Shown here one piece after another: positions 7,966 to 16,144 of a DNA stretch of 64,000 nt. The notes below the pieces were generated by a model. It was given only the letters and a program-made list of their open reading frames with translations, had not been told where the DNA came from and did not search any database. A program made the position numbers and the translations under genes. Where the stretch lies: assembly GCA_019638455.1 (NCBI GenBank), contig JAHBTU010000004.1:62001-126000 (forward strand), written 5' to 3'. Source of the DNA: Saprospiraceae bacterium. Lineage in GTDB: Bacteria; Bacteroidota; Bacteroidia; Chitinophagales; Saprospiraceae. The stretch's first letter is position 1. Each line of letters begins with the position of its first letter.

Positions 7966-7983
7966 TTTGACCAAATGGTTAAA
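7966..7983. promoter_or_regulatory. TetR operator 2
   Basis: TTTGACC-AAAT-GGTTAAA, the same layout as operator 1 with one arm mismatch. It starts 7 bp after the -7 box, so bound repressor would cover the transcription start. The 73-bp spacing is close to seven helical turns, placing both sites on the same DNA face. Confidence 0.7.
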
Positions 7984-8000
7984 CCTAAAAGATAAACTTT

Positions 8001-8624
8001 ATGGCTAAACGAGAAAGTCAGGCACCCGGCGACAGCACCGAGCAAAAAATCTTTGATGCGGCGCACGAAGTCTTCACCCAAAAAGGCATGGATGGCGCCA
8101 CCATGCAGGAAATAGCCGACCATGCGGGTATCAACAAGGCACTGTTGCACTATTACTACCGCACGAAGGAGAAACTGTATGAGTCGGTGGCGCGGGCGAT
8201 TATCGGCAGGGCGATTCCGGCGATTCGGCAAATCATAGAAAGCGAGCTGCCTTTAGAGGAAAAAATCAGGCGCTTCATTGATGCCTACATCGGCATCATC
8301 TCCCGCAATCCCTTCATCCCGTTGTTCATCATTTCGGAGGTCAACAAACACCCGGAGCGATTCATCAACAGCATCTTGCCAAGCGACTTGCCAAAACCGC
8401 AGTTCTTCTTCAATCAAGTGGAGGCTGAAATCGCCGCCGGGCGCATCCGCCCCGTCAGACCACAGCATCTGATTGTCAATGTGATTTCAATGTGCGTGTT
8501 CCCTTTTGTGGGCAAGCCCATGATGCGTATGTTGTTGGGCATGAGCTCCGGGGAAATGCGAGTCTTTCTGGAAGAAAGAAAAGAAGAAGTGACGCAGTTT
8601 GTGATGGCGGCTTTGCGCCCCTGA
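8001..8624 (+). CDS. TetR/AcrR family transcriptional regulator
   Basis: A 207-residue repressor. The N-terminal helix-turn-helix domain is textbook: IFDAAHEVFTQKGMDGATMQEIADHAGINKALLHYYYRTKEKLYESV (residues about 18-64, helices 1-4). The C-terminal half is helical and would form the ligand-binding and dimer domain. It is the first gene of the exporter operon, and two palindromes flank its promoter, so autoregulation and control of the exporter are likely. E. coli CecR, also TetR family, heads a comparable ybhGFSR operon; this is analogy, not proof of orthology. The start follows operator 2 by 17 bp. Confidence 0.92.
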   Translation: MAKRESQAPGDSTEQKIFDAAHEVFTQKGMDGATMQEIADHAGINKALLHYYYRTKEKLYESVARAIIGRAIPAIRQIIESELPLEEKIRRFIDAYIGIISRNPFIPLFIISEVNKHPERFINSILPSDLPKPQFFFNQVEAEIAAGRIRPVRPQHLIVNVISMCVFPFVGKPMMRMLLGMSSGEMRVFLEERKEEVTQFVMAALRP

Positions 8625-8677
8625 TTATCAAGGTATTTTGTCAGACAAACCATCTCATCAACAACAATTTTTGAATC

Positions 8678-9043
8678 ATGAAGACTCTTCTGAACATCGA
8701 GGAATGGGGCATCTTTTTGCTGTGCATTTTTCTTTTCAGCCGCCTGCCCTTTGCGTGGTGGTGGTTTCCTGCTCTGCTGTTGCTGCCCGACATCGGTATG
8801 CTGGGCTACCTCGCAGGCCCAAAAGTTGGTGCTTTTGCCTACAACTTGTTGCATCACAGAGCAGTGGCGGCCATTGTTGCGGCCTACGCACTGTGGGCGG
8901 ACAAAGCCCATTGGAAGTTGGCTGCCATCATCCTCTTTGCGCATATTTCGATGGACAGGGCGCTTGGTTATGGCTTAAAGTACGAAGACAGTTTCCAGCA
9001 CACGCATCTTGGCTTCATTGGAAAACAGAAAAACGCAGACTAA
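8678..9043 (+). CDS. DUF4260 family membrane protein
   Basis: A 121-residue protein with three or four hydrophobic helices (WGIFLLCIFLFSRLPFAWWW, LLLPDIGMLGYLAGP, LAAIILFAHISMDRALGYGL). The motif set FPALLLLPDIGMLGYL, GAFAYNLLHH and HISMDRALGYGLKY...F..THLG is that of DUF4260. The biochemical role is unknown. It lies 53 bp behind the TetR gene and 10 bp ahead of tolC, hence in the same operon; an accessory role with the exporter is inference. Confidence 0.85.
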   Translation: MKTLLNIEEWGIFLLCIFLFSRLPFAWWWFPALLLLPDIGMLGYLAGPKVGAFAYNLLHHRAVAAIVAAYALWADKAHWKLAAIILFAHISMDRALGYGLKYEDSFQHTHLGFIGKQKNAD

Positions 9044-9053
9044 AAATTACGCT

Positions 9054-10319
9054 ATGAAAATCGTCCTCTTTGTCCTTGGCCTGACCTTGTTGGTCGTGTC
9101 CAAGGGACTTTCTGGCGACACACTCACCGTGCTGCAATGCCGTGAACTCGCCGTGCGGAACAGCCCTTTGCAACAAAAAAAACTTTACGCGGAGAGTATT
9201 GCGGCCCTGCAAATCAGGAACTTGCAAAGCAACCACCTGCCGCGCATCCACATCGGCGCACAGGCTTCGTGGCAGAGCGACGTGTTCAAGTTTCCCGTCG
9301 AAAACCCGTCGTTCGCCGTCCCCGACATTCCCAAAGACCAATACAGGCTCTCGGTGGATGTGGCGCAACGCATCTGGGACGGTGGCACTGACCACTACAC
9401 ACGTCGCCAACGCGACCTCGAACGCGACCTCGTCGCCACACAGGTGGAGGTGGACGTTTTTCAGCTCCGCGAGGTCGTGACGGATTTGTATTTCAAAACC
9501 CTCTTGTTGCAAGAGAGCGCCGCCGTGCTTGATTTGTCAAAATCAGAATTGACAGCACGACTCAGGCAAGCGGAGGCCGCCGTGGCAGAGGGCGCAGCCT
9601 TGCGCACCACAGCCGACCAAGTGAAAATTCAACTGCTTAGAACAGAGCAGCAAATCGCCGAGGTGCAAGTGGACAAACAGACGCTCATGGAGATTTTGGC
9701 AAAGTGGGTCGGTCGGGAAAATACGGACTTCCAATTGGCGGCTCCGCTGTGGTCGGAAATACCTTTGAGCATCGAAAAACGCCCGGAACACAGGCTGTTT
9801 GCCCTTCAGCAAAGTATGTTTCAGCTACAAAAAGACCGCCTGAGCCTGCCGCTCCAGCCGCGTGTCGAAGCCTTCGTGCAAGGTGGCTTTGGCCGCCCCA
9901 ATCCCTTCAATTTTTTTGAAACCGGTTTTGAGCCTTTTGCGCTTGTTGGACTACGCGCCACATGGACACCATTCGATTGGGGCACTCGCAAACGCGACGC
10001 ACAAGTGCTTGATTTGCAGATAAAAAACGTGGAAGCGCAACGCCTTGCTTTTGAGCAACGGCTGGAGGCAAGCACCATCAAGGACTTTTGGGACTTGAAT
10101 GTGAAATACCGCGAACAGCTGGAAAAAGATGAGGCCATCGTTCGACTGCAAGAAGATATCGTAAGTCGTGCTGACGCTCAGGTAAAAAACGGCGTGATGA
10201 CGGCGACGGACTACCTGACTCAACTGAATTTGCTCACGCAGGCGCGGCTGCTGCGAAAAACGCACGAACTGCAAGCGGCGCAGGCGCGGGAGATGTTGGC
10301 TGCCAAACTCGGAAACTAA
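9054..10319 (+). CDS. TolC family outer-membrane efflux protein
   Basis: A 421-residue outer-membrane factor. A signal peptide (MKIVLFVLGLTLLVVSKGLSG) precedes two long OEP repeats rich in coiled-coil heptads. Typical marks are LTVLQCRELAVRNSPLQQKK at the start, the central YRLSVDVAQRIWDGG (beta-barrel strand), LVGLRATWTPFDWGTRKRD in the second half, and the closing KNGVMTATDYLTQLNLLTQARL helix. It would form the trimeric exit duct for the HlyD/ABC pump encoded next. An upstream in-frame ATG overlaps the preceding gene; 9054 directly precedes the signal peptide. Confidence 0.92.
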   Translation: MKIVLFVLGLTLLVVSKGLSGDTLTVLQCRELAVRNSPLQQKKLYAESIAALQIRNLQSNHLPRIHIGAQASWQSDVFKFPVENPSFAVPDIPKDQYRLSVDVAQRIWDGGTDHYTRRQRDLERDLVATQVEVDVFQLREVVTDLYFKTLLLQESAAVLDLSKSELTARLRQAEAAVAEGAALRTTADQVKIQLLRTEQQIAEVQVDKQTLMEILAKWVGRENTDFQLAAPLWSEIPLSIEKRPEHRLFALQQSMFQLQKDRLSLPLQPRVEAFVQGGFGRPNPFNFFETGFEPFALVGLRATWTPFDWGTRKRDAQVLDLQIKNVEAQRLAFEQRLEASTIKDFWDLNVKYREQLEKDEAIVRLQEDIVSRADAQVKNGVMTATDYLTQLNLLTQARLLRKTHELQAAQAREMLAAKLGN

Positions 10320-10345
10320 AATGTTGATTTTAAAAATTTAAAATA

Positions 10346-11287
10346 ATGAAAGCCAGTCTCTTAAAATACATTCTCTTCGTCGGAGTCGCCCTCTACGCCT
10401 GTCAAAACGCTACTCCCAAAGCCGACGCTTACGGCAATTTTGAAGCCGACGAACGCGTCGTCAGCGCCGAAACCTCCGGCAAAATCATCGCCTTCAACAT
10501 CGAAGAAGGCCAAAACCTGAAAGCCGGCGAACAAGTCGGCGCGATTGATTCCGTCCAACTGATTTTGAAACGCGAACAACTGCAAGCCAGCATCCGCGCC
10601 GTCGCTGCCAAAAGCCCGGCCATCAGCGCGCAACTCGCTGTGTATGAAAAACAAATGGCCACTACGCGCCAGCAACTCGCCAATCTCGAACGTGAAAAAC
10701 GCCGGGTCGAAAACTTGCTGAAAAGCGACGCGGCCACGCCCAAACAACTCGACGACCTCAACGACCAAATCGAAGTGGCGCGCAAACAAATGGACGTGAT
10801 TTTGGAGCAAAAATCGGCCACGAACTCGTCGCTCACGACCCAGCAAAGCGGCTTGCTCGCCGAGATTCTCCCGCTTCAAAAACAGATTGCTCAGTTGGAC
10901 GACCAGATTGCCAAGTCTCGCATTGTCAATCCATTAAATGGCACTGTGCTGGTGAAATACGCCGAGCCGGGCGAGGTCACAGCCTTCGGAAAACCGTTGT
11001 ACAAAATCGCCGATTTGAACACGATGACCTTGCGCGCGTACGTCGCGGGCGACCAGTTGAGCGCGGTGAAAGTCGGCCAGCAAGTCAAAGTTTTTATTGA
11101 TGAAGCGGATGGCACGCAGCGGGAACTTTCGGGAAAAATCACCTGGATTTCGCCAAAAGCCGAGTTCACGCCGAAAGTCATCCAGACGAAAGACGAGCGG
11201 GTGAATCTGGTGTATGCCGTGAAAATCAGCGTTCCCAACTCCGACGGTATTTTGAAAATCGGAATGCCTGCGGAGGTGCGTTTTTGA
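10346..11287 (+). CDS. HlyD/YbhG-like periplasmic adaptor subunit
   Basis: A 313-residue membrane-fusion protein. The N-terminus has a possible lipobox (VALYAC, Cys near residue 19), so it may be a lipoprotein. A short lipoyl half (GKIIAFNIEEGQNLKAGEQVGAID) leads into a long alpha-hairpin (residues about 75-190, Q/L/E-rich), back to the second lipoyl half (SRIVNPLNGTVLVKYAEPGEVTAFGKPLYKIADL) and a beta-barrel domain (LRAYVAGDQLSAVKVGQQVKVFID). It connects the ABC-2 transporter in the inner membrane with TolC. It lies 26 bp behind tolC in the same operon. Confidence 0.9.
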   Translation: MKASLLKYILFVGVALYACQNATPKADAYGNFEADERVVSAETSGKIIAFNIEEGQNLKAGEQVGAIDSVQLILKREQLQASIRAVAAKSPAISAQLAVYEKQMATTRQQLANLEREKRRVENLLKSDAATPKQLDDLNDQIEVARKQMDVILEQKSATNSSLTTQQSGLLAEILPLQKQIAQLDDQIAKSRIVNPLNGTVLVKYAEPGEVTAFGKPLYKIADLNTMTLRAYVAGDQLSAVKVGQQVKVFIDEADGTQRELSGKITWISPKAEFTPKVIQTKDERVNLVYAVKISVPNSDGILKIGMPAEVRF

Positions 11288-11297
11288 CAAGCATAGA

Positions 11298-11409
11298 GTA
11301 GTTTTTTGACAGGATTTACATGATTAACAGGTTTTTTCTCTGCCGGCTTCGCCGACATTTATCAAAAATATCCTGCAAATCCTGTAAATCCTGTCAAAAA
11401 AAACACTAC
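11298..11409. repeat. Nonamer palindromic element between hlyD and the GxxExxY gene
   Basis: Left arm GTAGTTTTTTGACAGGATTT and right arm AAATCCTGTCAAAAAAAACA are largely complementary, with a short tip stem CGGC/GCCG in the middle. The right arm reads as 9-nt units (ATCCTGCAA, ATCCTGTAA, ATCCTGTCA). The right end overlaps the stop codon of the GxxExxY gene. Related single arms occur at 11822-11869, 15257-15291 and, weaker, 16608-16640. Confidence 0.75.
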
Positions 11410-11795
11410 CCCTGTCCTCCCCCTTTGGGGCGATAGACACGGTACTTGCGCTTGACTTCGACACCGTCGGGACCAAAATTGATAAGCAGGCCAACGTCGG
11501 TTTTGGTAGCCGTCAAGTAATTGACAAGTTGGACTTCGTGTTCTTCCAACAAGTGGCGAACGGATTTCAACTCGACGATAATTTGTTTATTCACAACCAA
11601 ATCCATCGCGAACTCGCCGACGATGTGCTCTTCATAAAATACCGTTAGAGCCACTTGCTGCGCACATACGAGGCCATGTTTGGGAAGTTCAACTACCATA
11701 GAGTTTTCATAGATTTTTTCAGAAAAACCGAAACCCAAAGTGTTGTAAACCTTATAAGCAGCGGCGATGATTTTGGAAGTGAGCGGGTCATTCAT
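11406..11795 (-). CDS. GxxExxY protein (PD-(D/E)XK nuclease fold), cassette 1
   Basis: A 129-residue protein of the GxxExxY family. The name-giving motif is G23-F-S-E26-K-I-Y29. The nuclease-like core is FAMDLVVNKQIIVELKSV: Asp, then ELK, as in PD-(D/E)XK enzymes. The C-terminus LLINFGPDGVEVKRKYR is also typical. The molecular function of the family is not established. It lies on the opposite strand inside the exporter operon and is bracketed by inverted copies of a TTTTTTGACAGGATTTACAT repeat, so it looks like an inserted cassette. The start ATG at 11795 fits the usual family N-terminus. Confidence 0.85.
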   Translation of the reverse strand: MNDPLTSKIIAAAYKVYNTLGFGFSEKIYENSMVVELPKHGLVCAQQVALTVFYEEHIVGEFAMDLVVNKQIIVELKSVRHLLEEHEVQLVNYLTATKTDVGLLINFGPDGVEVKRKYRVYRPKGGGQG

Positions 11796-11821
11796 TTTGC
11801 TTTCATTTTAAGTGAAAAAAC

Positions 11822-11869
11822 AAATATCCTGTAAACCATGTAAATCCTGTCAAAAAACCACTCTACGCT
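11822..11869 (+). repeat. Nonamer repeat arm upstream of ABC ATPase 1
   Basis: ATATCCTGTAAACCATGTAAATCCTGTCAAAAAACC is followed by ACTCTACGCT. It is the reverse complement of the left arm at 11298-11337 (including the GTAG/CTAC flank) and so forms the right half of an inverted pair around the GxxExxY gene. It ends exactly at the start codon of the ATPase gene. Confidence 0.75.
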
Positions 11870-12796
11870 ATGTCAAAAGCAAAAATAACAGCTGAAAACC
11901 TGTCGAAATCTTACGGCAGCGTACAGGCCATCAAAGACATCAACCTGTCGGTACAGGAGGGCGAAATCTTCGGCCTTATCGGTCCCGACGGCGCGGGCAA
12001 GACGACCCTGTTCCGAATCCTCACTTCGCTGCTGTTGCCCGACAGTGGCGCTGCGACAGTGGCCGGACTGGATATCGTCAAGGATTACAAGCGGTTGCGC
12101 ACAGTCATTGGCTACATGCCGGGGCGGTTTTCGCTCTATCAGGATTTGACGGTGGAAGAAAATCTCGAGTTTTTCGCTTCCGTTTTCGGCACGAGTATTC
12201 GGGAAAACTACGACCTCATCGCGCCGATTTATGTGCAAATCGAGCCGTTCAAAGAGCGCCGCGCCGGGGCGCTTTCCGGCGGCATGAAGCAAAAACTCGC
12301 CCTTTGCTGCACCCTTATCCACAAGCCTGAAGTGTTGTTCCTCGACGAGCCCGGCACCGGCGTTGACCCCGTGTCGCGCAAGGAATTTTGGGATATGCTC
12401 CGCAATTTGCGACAGCAAGGACTGACCATGCTCGTCAGCACGCCTTACATGGACGAGGCCGAATTGTGCGACCGCGTGGCTTTGATTCAAAAAGGCGAAA
12501 TCATGGCGATTGACACGCCAAAAGGCATCACTGCCTCATTCCGGCAGCCGCTTTTTGCCGTGCGTTCCGACAATATGTACCAGTTAATCAAAGACTTGCG
12601 CGAATTCGAGGGCGCAGCGGATTGTTACGCGTTCGGGGAGTATGCGCATTTGAAGTTGGAGCAACTTTCCGAAAGTTGGAAACTTTCGGAAAGTTCGATT
12701 CACGACTTTTTACTTTCCAAAAACCACCGCAACATCGAAGTAAAACCCGCCGAACCGACGGTGGAGGATTGCTTTATTGAACTGATGAAAAATTGA
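11870..12796 (+). CDS. ABC transporter ATPase, YbhF NBD1-like
   Basis: A 308-residue ATP-binding subunit matching the first half of the E. coli YbhF fusion. Walker A is GPDGAGKT (38-45, with the YbhF-type Asp), the signature LSGGMKQ, Walker B VLFLDEPGTGVDP. Two catalytic-site residues are changed: the Q-loop reads GYMPGRFSLY (Gly where Gln is usual) and the H-loop reads VSTPYMDEAE (Pro in place of His). The site formed by its own Walker A is therefore probably weak, while its intact signature can complete the partner's site. The partner is the ATPase at 15297. The C-terminal extension (residues about 215-308) is specific to this subfamily. Confidence 0.92.
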   Translation: MSKAKITAENLSKSYGSVQAIKDINLSVQEGEIFGLIGPDGAGKTTLFRILTSLLLPDSGAATVAGLDIVKDYKRLRTVIGYMPGRFSLYQDLTVEENLEFFASVFGTSIRENYDLIAPIYVQIEPFKERRAGALSGGMKQKLALCCTLIHKPEVLFLDEPGTGVDPVSRKEFWDMLRNLRQQGLTMLVSTPYMDEAELCDRVALIQKGEIMAIDTPKGITASFRQPLFAVRSDNMYQLIKDLREFEGAADCYAFGEYAHLKLEQLSESWKLSESSIHDFLLSKNHRNIEVKPAEPTVEDCFIELMKN

Positions 12797-12805
12797 AAAA
12801 CTGCC

Positions 12806-14458
12806 ATGTTCCGCTCACTCTTTTTATCAAGCCTCATGTTTTCCCTGCTGGTAAACATCAATGCCCAAATCACGCTCAATGAAGCCGTTGTTAGACTCCG
12901 CCAATCTGGTTTTGCTGACGAGAACACTTGGTTGTACCCCGAGTTTGAGCCTCGGTCGAACCGAATCAAAATAAGCAAAACTGTCAGCGAGTGCGGCGGG
13001 CAAATAGCCGTAGTAGATGCTTCCACAGGAACATTCACGTTGAGCGACACAATGTTAAAATGGCCTTTTTGTACAAAACTGGAAGAGCGTGTCAAAACAG
13101 CGGCTTTGGTCATAGAAGGAGAATGTATAGAACAAGCGCCAGCGTACAAAAAAACTGCCGGCAATTGGCCCTCCGCGTACACGCCGCATTTGTTAAAAGT
13201 GTTCAAAGTGTTCAAAGGCGAACCAATGGGTGACACAATAGTAGCGATTCGTTACGGGGGAAGGTTGTCCGATGGGAGCGATATAAGCCTTTCGGACGGT
13301 ATGCTTGACTTGCCGGATCCGGGTCAACGGGCGATACTTTTTTTGGCCGATTTCCGGGAAAAAGAATATCACGACATGGGAGCACGTCTCAACCGCTACC
13401 CCAAATGGGCAGGTGTCGAAAACTCAATTTTTATCACAGCCCCTGATTTGCCGCCTGCTTGGGAAATGGTGCATATCGAAGACAACCTATATAAAAACTT
13501 GGAAAGAATAACCGGACAACCCCGTCAGATTTTGGGTCACCCCATTTGGCAGGTTGAAAAAATGCCTCCCGACGACGAAAAAAAACCAGAATATTGGGAC
13601 GAACCGGGCATTCAATATACATTTCAATACGCTAAAATTGATGCGAAACAGCCGGATACTTTCCATTTGCGATTGAAACTCCAATCAGAGTTGGACAACA
13701 CCTACCCTGTACAAGGCGAAATACGACTTCGCTACAATCCCATCGTATTCGGCAAAAAAGCGATAAGCAACAAAACAGTCGCTTACTCTACTCAAGTCTC
13801 CAACTATTCATTTGGCGCTGAAAAATTGTACCGGGCAGTTTTCCCACGCTCCTACGAAGTGACCGTTCGAGACAGCGACGATTCTACTTTGGTGATTCGC
13901 TTCCAGCGAAATGTCTCTACAACCCAACCTGTCATGCTCCCATATACAGATGGCTTCCCATGGCTGGATTTTACTTTCAAAATACAAAATTATGAGCTCA
14001 AATCAGGGTTGCAGCTGTTGATTCCGCCAGATTGGGAAGAGCAAAACTGCCGTTTTGACTATGAGAAAAACAAGATTGTACCTTACCGTCATATCCGCAC
14101 CACGACGCTCCCCGACGTGCCACTCAATTATTTTTTAAAACCTCAAATTACCCGTTTCTACCCTGACACCGCAGTAGCCGGTTCCGGGCAGGTAGTGACC
14201 GTGGAAGGCCAATATCTACTCTCTGAAAAAACATGGATTGGCATCCCCTGCCGACAAGGTCATTGTTTCATCAAAGATGAAAACATCATCGAACTGACCG
14301 ACAACCGCATCCGCTTCATCGTGCCCGTCGCCGCAGAAGGGAGCGTTGGAAGAGTGGAAAATATACCCCTCGCTTCTGCGAAATTCATGGTGCTGAAGCG
14401 GACAGGAAATTCACAAGCATTTGACTATACACAAGCGCCCCTGACTATTATCCGATAA
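12806..14458 (+). CDS. Secreted protein with C-terminal IPT/TIG-like domain
   Basis: A 550-residue exported protein (signal peptide MFRSLFLSSLMFSLLVNINAQ). I recognise no enzyme motif. Residues about 75-185 contain a Cys-bearing segment (WPFCTKLEERVKTAALVIEGEC) and VIRYGG/AILFLADFREKEY. Residues about 440-540 look like an IPT/TIG Ig-like fold (PQITRFYPDTAVAGSGQVVTVEG...IRFIVP). No T9SS sorting domain is visible. It begins 9 bp after the ABC ATPase stop, so it is translated in the exporter operon, although no such protein belongs to known YbhGFSR systems. A substrate or periplasmic accessory of the pump is possible but unproven. Confidence 0.75.
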   Translation: MFRSLFLSSLMFSLLVNINAQITLNEAVVRLRQSGFADENTWLYPEFEPRSNRIKISKTVSECGGQIAVVDASTGTFTLSDTMLKWPFCTKLEERVKTAALVIEGECIEQAPAYKKTAGNWPSAYTPHLLKVFKVFKGEPMGDTIVAIRYGGRLSDGSDISLSDGMLDLPDPGQRAILFLADFREKEYHDMGARLNRYPKWAGVENSIFITAPDLPPAWEMVHIEDNLYKNLERITGQPRQILGHPIWQVEKMPPDDEKKPEYWDEPGIQYTFQYAKIDAKQPDTFHLRLKLQSELDNTYPVQGEIRLRYNPIVFGKKAISNKTVAYSTQVSNYSFGAEKLYRAVFPRSYEVTVRDSDDSTLVIRFQRNVSTTQPVMLPYTDGFPWLDFTFKIQNYELKSGLQLLIPPDWEEQNCRFDYEKNKIVPYRHIRTTTLPDVPLNYFLKPQITRFYPDTAVAGSGQVVTVEGQYLLSEKTWIGIPCRQGHCFIKDENIIELTDNRIRFIVPVAAEGSVGRVENIPLASAKFMVLKRTGNSQAFDYTQAPLTIIR

Positions 14459-14473
14459 ACAGCAAAGTTTGAC

Positions 14474-15256
14474 ATGATGAAAGTCGCCGCCATCCTTATT
14501 CTTCTGATTTTGTCTTGTGATAATATCACGAGCGCGCAGGAAAAATGTCTCATGCCGCAAGGATGGTATGGTTTGGAGCCATTTGGATGGAACCCCAATA
14601 CAATGACAGACCCGACCATACGCCAACTTTCGGCAATAAAAATCACTTTGAAAGTAAATCACAGCTGGGGCGCCGGCAATGAAGAATTTGGAATTGAATA
14701 CGAATGCCGCGACACGGTTTTTACCACTCGCAGTGCTCGCTACCAATACAGCGGAAAAGTTTATCCGCCAAAGCGGAAAGGGGAGGGAGCTGTTGTAAGC
14801 GACACATTTTTTAAGCGAAGTTTCCAATCAGAACACTTGTTCTCGGTGCTCAGCAACATTCAGCAACCTTCACCATATTGGAGCAACTCAGACTTTGGCT
14901 ACACCAAATCAAAGTTCCGAACTGACTTGACCCACTTGATTAGGGAAAGATGGAGCAACTACAAAACCTGTGACGATTGCAGTTATTACAGGTTGAAAAT
15001 TCAGTTTTTAAACGGCGAAAAACAAATGGCTGCGATAAGCATAAACTTCGATTCGGGTTTTCGGCTGCCAAGGGTTGAAGACACAGCATTGAAAGAATTT
15101 CAAGTCAAAAAAATGCTCGAATGGATGTATCTCTATCAACTCAGCCACTTGTTTTTCCCCGATGATGTGGCTTTAAACAAATCGCATTTTCAAGAAAAAA
15201 GAATACACGAACTCGCTATTTGGGCAAAGCATTTTTTCCCCGAACTCAACAAATAA
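14474..15256 (+). CDS. Small secreted protein in exporter operon
   Basis: A 260-residue protein with an N-terminal signal sequence (MMKVAAILILLILSC...SAQ). Cleavage after SAQ is likely; a lipoprotein reading with Cys 16 is possible but the lipobox is poor. No known domain is recognised. Features: a WYGLEPFGWNPNTMTDPT block near the N-terminus, a Cys pair TCDDCSYY near residue 170, and a C-terminal amphipathic region (FQVKKMLEWMYLYQLSHLFFPDDVALNKS). It follows the preceding secreted protein by 15 bp and is followed by a nonamer repeat, then ABC ATPase 2. The two secreted genes look like a pair added together. Confidence 0.7.
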   Translation: MMKVAAILILLILSCDNITSAQEKCLMPQGWYGLEPFGWNPNTMTDPTIRQLSAIKITLKVNHSWGAGNEEFGIEYECRDTVFTTRSARYQYSGKVYPPKRKGEGAVVSDTFFKRSFQSEHLFSVLSNIQQPSPYWSNSDFGYTKSKFRTDLTHLIRERWSNYKTCDDCSYYRLKIQFLNGEKQMAAISINFDSGFRLPRVEDTALKEFQVKKMLEWMYLYQLSHLFFPDDVALNKSHFQEKRIHELAIWAKHFFPELNK

Positions 15257-15291
15257 AAAAACCTGCAAACCCTGTAAATCCTGTCAAAAAA
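15257..15291 (+). repeat. Nonamer repeat arm upstream of ABC ATPase 2
   Basis: AACCTGCAAACCCTGTAAATCCTGTCAAAAAAC is the same 9-nt-period sequence as at 11370-11404 and 11822-11858. It fills the spacer between the secreted protein and the ATPase. Confidence 0.7.
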
Positions 15292-15296
15292 CAGCC

Positions 15297-16022
15297 ATGA
15301 CCAACATCATCTCCACCCACCAACTCACCCGCACGTTCGGCAAGTTCATAGCCGTCAACGCCATCACGTTTGAAGTGCGCGAAGGCGAAATCTTCGGCTT
15401 CCTCGGCGCGAACGGCGCGGGCAAAACGACTGCGCTGAAAATACTCACCGGCCTGCTCTCGCCTTCGAGCGGCTCGGCGACGGTGGCCGGTTTCGATGTG
15501 AAAAAACAGCCGGAGCAAATCAAACGGCGCATCGGCTACATGAGCCAGAAATTCAGCCTTTACGAAGACCTGACCGTGCGCGAAAACATCCGGCTCTACG
15601 GCGGCATTTATGGCCTGAAAATGTCGGAAATAAAGTCAAAAACGGCCATTTTGCTCGAAAAACTACAAATCACGGAAGAGGCGGACAAACTCGTCGGCTC
15701 GCTGCCGTTAGGCTGGAAACAAAAACTCGCCTTCTCTGTCGCCCTGCTCCACGAACCAAAAATCGTATTTCTCGACGAACCGACGAGCGGCGTGGACCCA
15801 CTCACGCGGCGGCAGTTTTGGGAACTGATTTACGAAGCTGCTGCCAACGGCGTGACGCTCATGGTGACGACGCACTACATGGATGAGGCCGAATACTGCG
15901 ACCGCGTCAGCATCATGGTAAGCGGCAAAATCGAGGCGCTCGACACGCCGCGCGCGATGAAGGCCAGTTTCGGTGCGGAGGATATGGACGAGGTGTTTCG
16001 AAAATTGGCGAGGGGAGTTTGA
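15297..16022 (+). CDS. ABC transporter ATPase, YbhF NBD2-like
   Basis: A 241-residue ATP-binding subunit matching the second half of YbhF. Walker A GANGAGKT, Q-loop GYMSQKFSLYEDLT, Walker B IVFLDEPTSGVDPLTRRQFW and H-loop TTHYMDEAEYCDR are all intact. The signature is changed to LPLGWKQK, as in the second half of YbhF. It therefore complements ATPase 1: its Walker A/B with the partner's LSGGM gives one full catalytic site, and the other site is degenerate. It drives the permeases at 16638 and 18322. Confidence 0.92.
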   Translation: MTNIISTHQLTRTFGKFIAVNAITFEVREGEIFGFLGANGAGKTTALKILTGLLSPSSGSATVAGFDVKKQPEQIKRRIGYMSQKFSLYEDLTVRENIRLYGGIYGLKMSEIKSKTAILLEKLQITEEADKLVGSLPLGWKQKLAFSVALLHEPKIVFLDEPTSGVDPLTRRQFWELIYEAAANGVTLMVTTHYMDEAEYCDRVSIMVSGKIEALDTPRAMKASFGAEDMDEVFRKLARGV

Positions 16023-16130
16023 TTGACGATTGCAGATTACATGATTGTTGATTTGAGATGTTTCGTAGAGTGTTCAAAACATCAACAGTCTGAAATCTTG
16101 TAATCGTAAACCTAAAATTAAAGAACTTCT
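16022..16130. repeat. Degenerate heptamer palindrome after ABC ATPase 2
   Basis: GATTGAC GATTGCA GATTACA TGATTGT (7-nt period) is followed by a partly complementary right arm ending AAATCTTGTAATCGTAAACC. It resembles the GATTTAC family at 19820 and 22565 but is eroded. Confidence 0.45.
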
Positions 16131-16144
16131 AAAACACATTGACA

